Shown in pieces: positions 63,026 to 64,000 of a stretch of 64,000 nt of DNA. Where the stretch lies: NCBI GenBank assembly GCA_002633025.1, contig NMRB01000245.1, positions 138,072 to 202,071 on the forward strand, read 5' to 3'. The stretch's first letter is position 1, and every line of letters starts with the position of its first letter. The position numbers and the translations under genes were made by a program. The notes under the pieces were generated by a model. The model was given only the letters and a program-made list of their open reading frames with translations, did not search any database and was not told the origin of the DNA. This DNA comes from Notospermus geniculatus. Taxonomy: Eukaryota; Nemertea; Pilidiophora; Heteronemertea; Lineidae.

Positions 63026-64000
63026 CCAGACAAATCATTCCAATTTATGAGTTATATCGACCTTAATCCCTAAGAAATTGCAAAATTTAGTGTTCGATAT
63101 GTTTAATATGATCCANTGTATAATGTCGGCGCCGACAAGTCATCAGTTTTCTCCAAGTAAAACAGGAACGAATTACACAAAATGAGTGCATGCAACGTAC
63201 GGTCCTTTAGTGATATACCAAGTAATGACCGGACAGAAATAAGGAAACAGATGGAAGGAAAACAATGATTCAAACAATAAGAAATAAACAACACTTTCAT
63301 CTCGCTGCTACTCATGTTCCTTGATGGTCAGGAGGCGCCACGTTATGACTGGTGACCGCTTCTCACGGCTGCAAAGCGGTCTCCAGTCGGTTGATGTAAT
63401 ATCATGATTTGTTCTTTTATACCGGTATTAAGTAGTGATGACACTCTGATATTGCTAGAGTGCGTCAAAAGACCGCTAGGGCTGGAATGCCTTTGCCAAT
63501 CTGACAACCCCAGTATGAGGGAAATGGTGGTATTCGCCATCTGACACTGCCATTTATAAGGCCCAAGAACGCGAAGGTCCCTCTCATTAGCCTCGATTGA
63601 CGTCGGTGTCTATTTACCCACAAGTGATAAGATAGTCCCTAATGTCATGTGGTTTGATGCATGGTAGCATTAACTTGATCTAAAGTTGGCATTATCTCCA
63701 CCGGTATCTATAGTTGGGCTAAATAGTTGACAAAGTGCATGTTAATTCCCCGTTCTAATTATAGATGTATGAAACATTCCACACCAGTCTCTGTCTACGT
63801 AGATTTTATGTTGAAACATCAGGTGTGTACGTGAGAAATTATACTTACATGTAGTTACCTCTGGGTGTGCCTCATCAACCCCAGCTTTCTATGTCTACAT
63901 GATATCGTCTTATCTAAGCCTGAAGCTAAGATAGATGCGAGGCCACCCCACTGCAGTAATTAATGGTCTCAGGGCACGTCTTTTGCTACCGCAGGGCTGG

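Larger units (their letters stand above)
56340..64000. other. No gene assigned
   Basis: Several short exon-like open frames on both strands (for example 58891-59121 minus, 60370-60552 plus) but no recognised family. Small repeats: hairpin at 57719-57755 (CTTGGAGGGAAAAATTACAT), direct repeat near 61983-62052, minisatellite at 62921-63025. Confidence 0.4.

Overview
The window is invertebrate-animal nuclear DNA, most likely from a deuterostome such as a lancelet or hemichordate. The clues are GT-AG introns, a mitochondrial-clan cytochrome P450, a Tc1 transposase, tRNA-derived SINEs, Penelope-like and LINE remnants, dozens of short inverted-repeat transposons, and frequent TAGGCCTA and TACATGTA palindromes. 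The species call is inference. Two runs of N (11973-12374, 30081-30214) and a few single Ns mark a draft assembly.

Gene 1 (minus strand, 502-35468, running off the left edge) encodes a mitochondrial-clan cytochrome P450. Exon 1 (34990-35468) carries an Arg-rich presequence and the proline-rich hinge. Exon 2 (4461-4648) joins it in perfect phase across a 30.3-kb intron. A fragment of exon 3 (3819-3871) stops at an ambiguous base. Exons 4-6 (3192-3355, 843-1088, 502-658) carry the I helix, the ExxR helix and the haem-Cys motif. The last exon(s) lie left of base 1, and about 60 codons between exons 3 and 4 are not visible.

The giant intron (4649-34989) is almost entirely repeats: TIR/palindromic elements (many with recognisable target-site duplications), a Tc1 transposon broken by an assembly gap, SINEs, a LINE 3' fragment and two tandem duplications. 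The largest is a 5.1-kb unit (9331-14450 and 14451-19272) whose copies are nearly identical but carry different insertions, so each copy serves as the empty site for the other. This is either a young tandem duplication or two haplotypes placed end to end by the assembler.

In an intron near the left end, two copies of a palindromic, TTAA-flanked element (1323-1785, 2144-2774) carry tRNA-like units. In the longer copy two such units point outwards from the centre, each with an A box, a B box and a T-run. This is the most unusual object in the window. A recurrent hairpin resembling a hammerhead-ribozyme core (about 344-372, 10110-10137, 15840-15868, 47276-47303) lies in a repeat that also occurs near a GIY-YIG-like fragment, which suggests Penelope-like retroelements.

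Between 35.5 and 42.6 kb lie further repeats. Gene 2 (plus strand) starts at 42665 behind a TATA box. Only its first exon is recognised: a signal peptide, a coiled coil and a Thr/Pro-rich linker. The rest (43113-64000) holds a 1.07-kb tandem duplication, old retroelement fragments and a few hairpins; no further exon could be identified with confidence.
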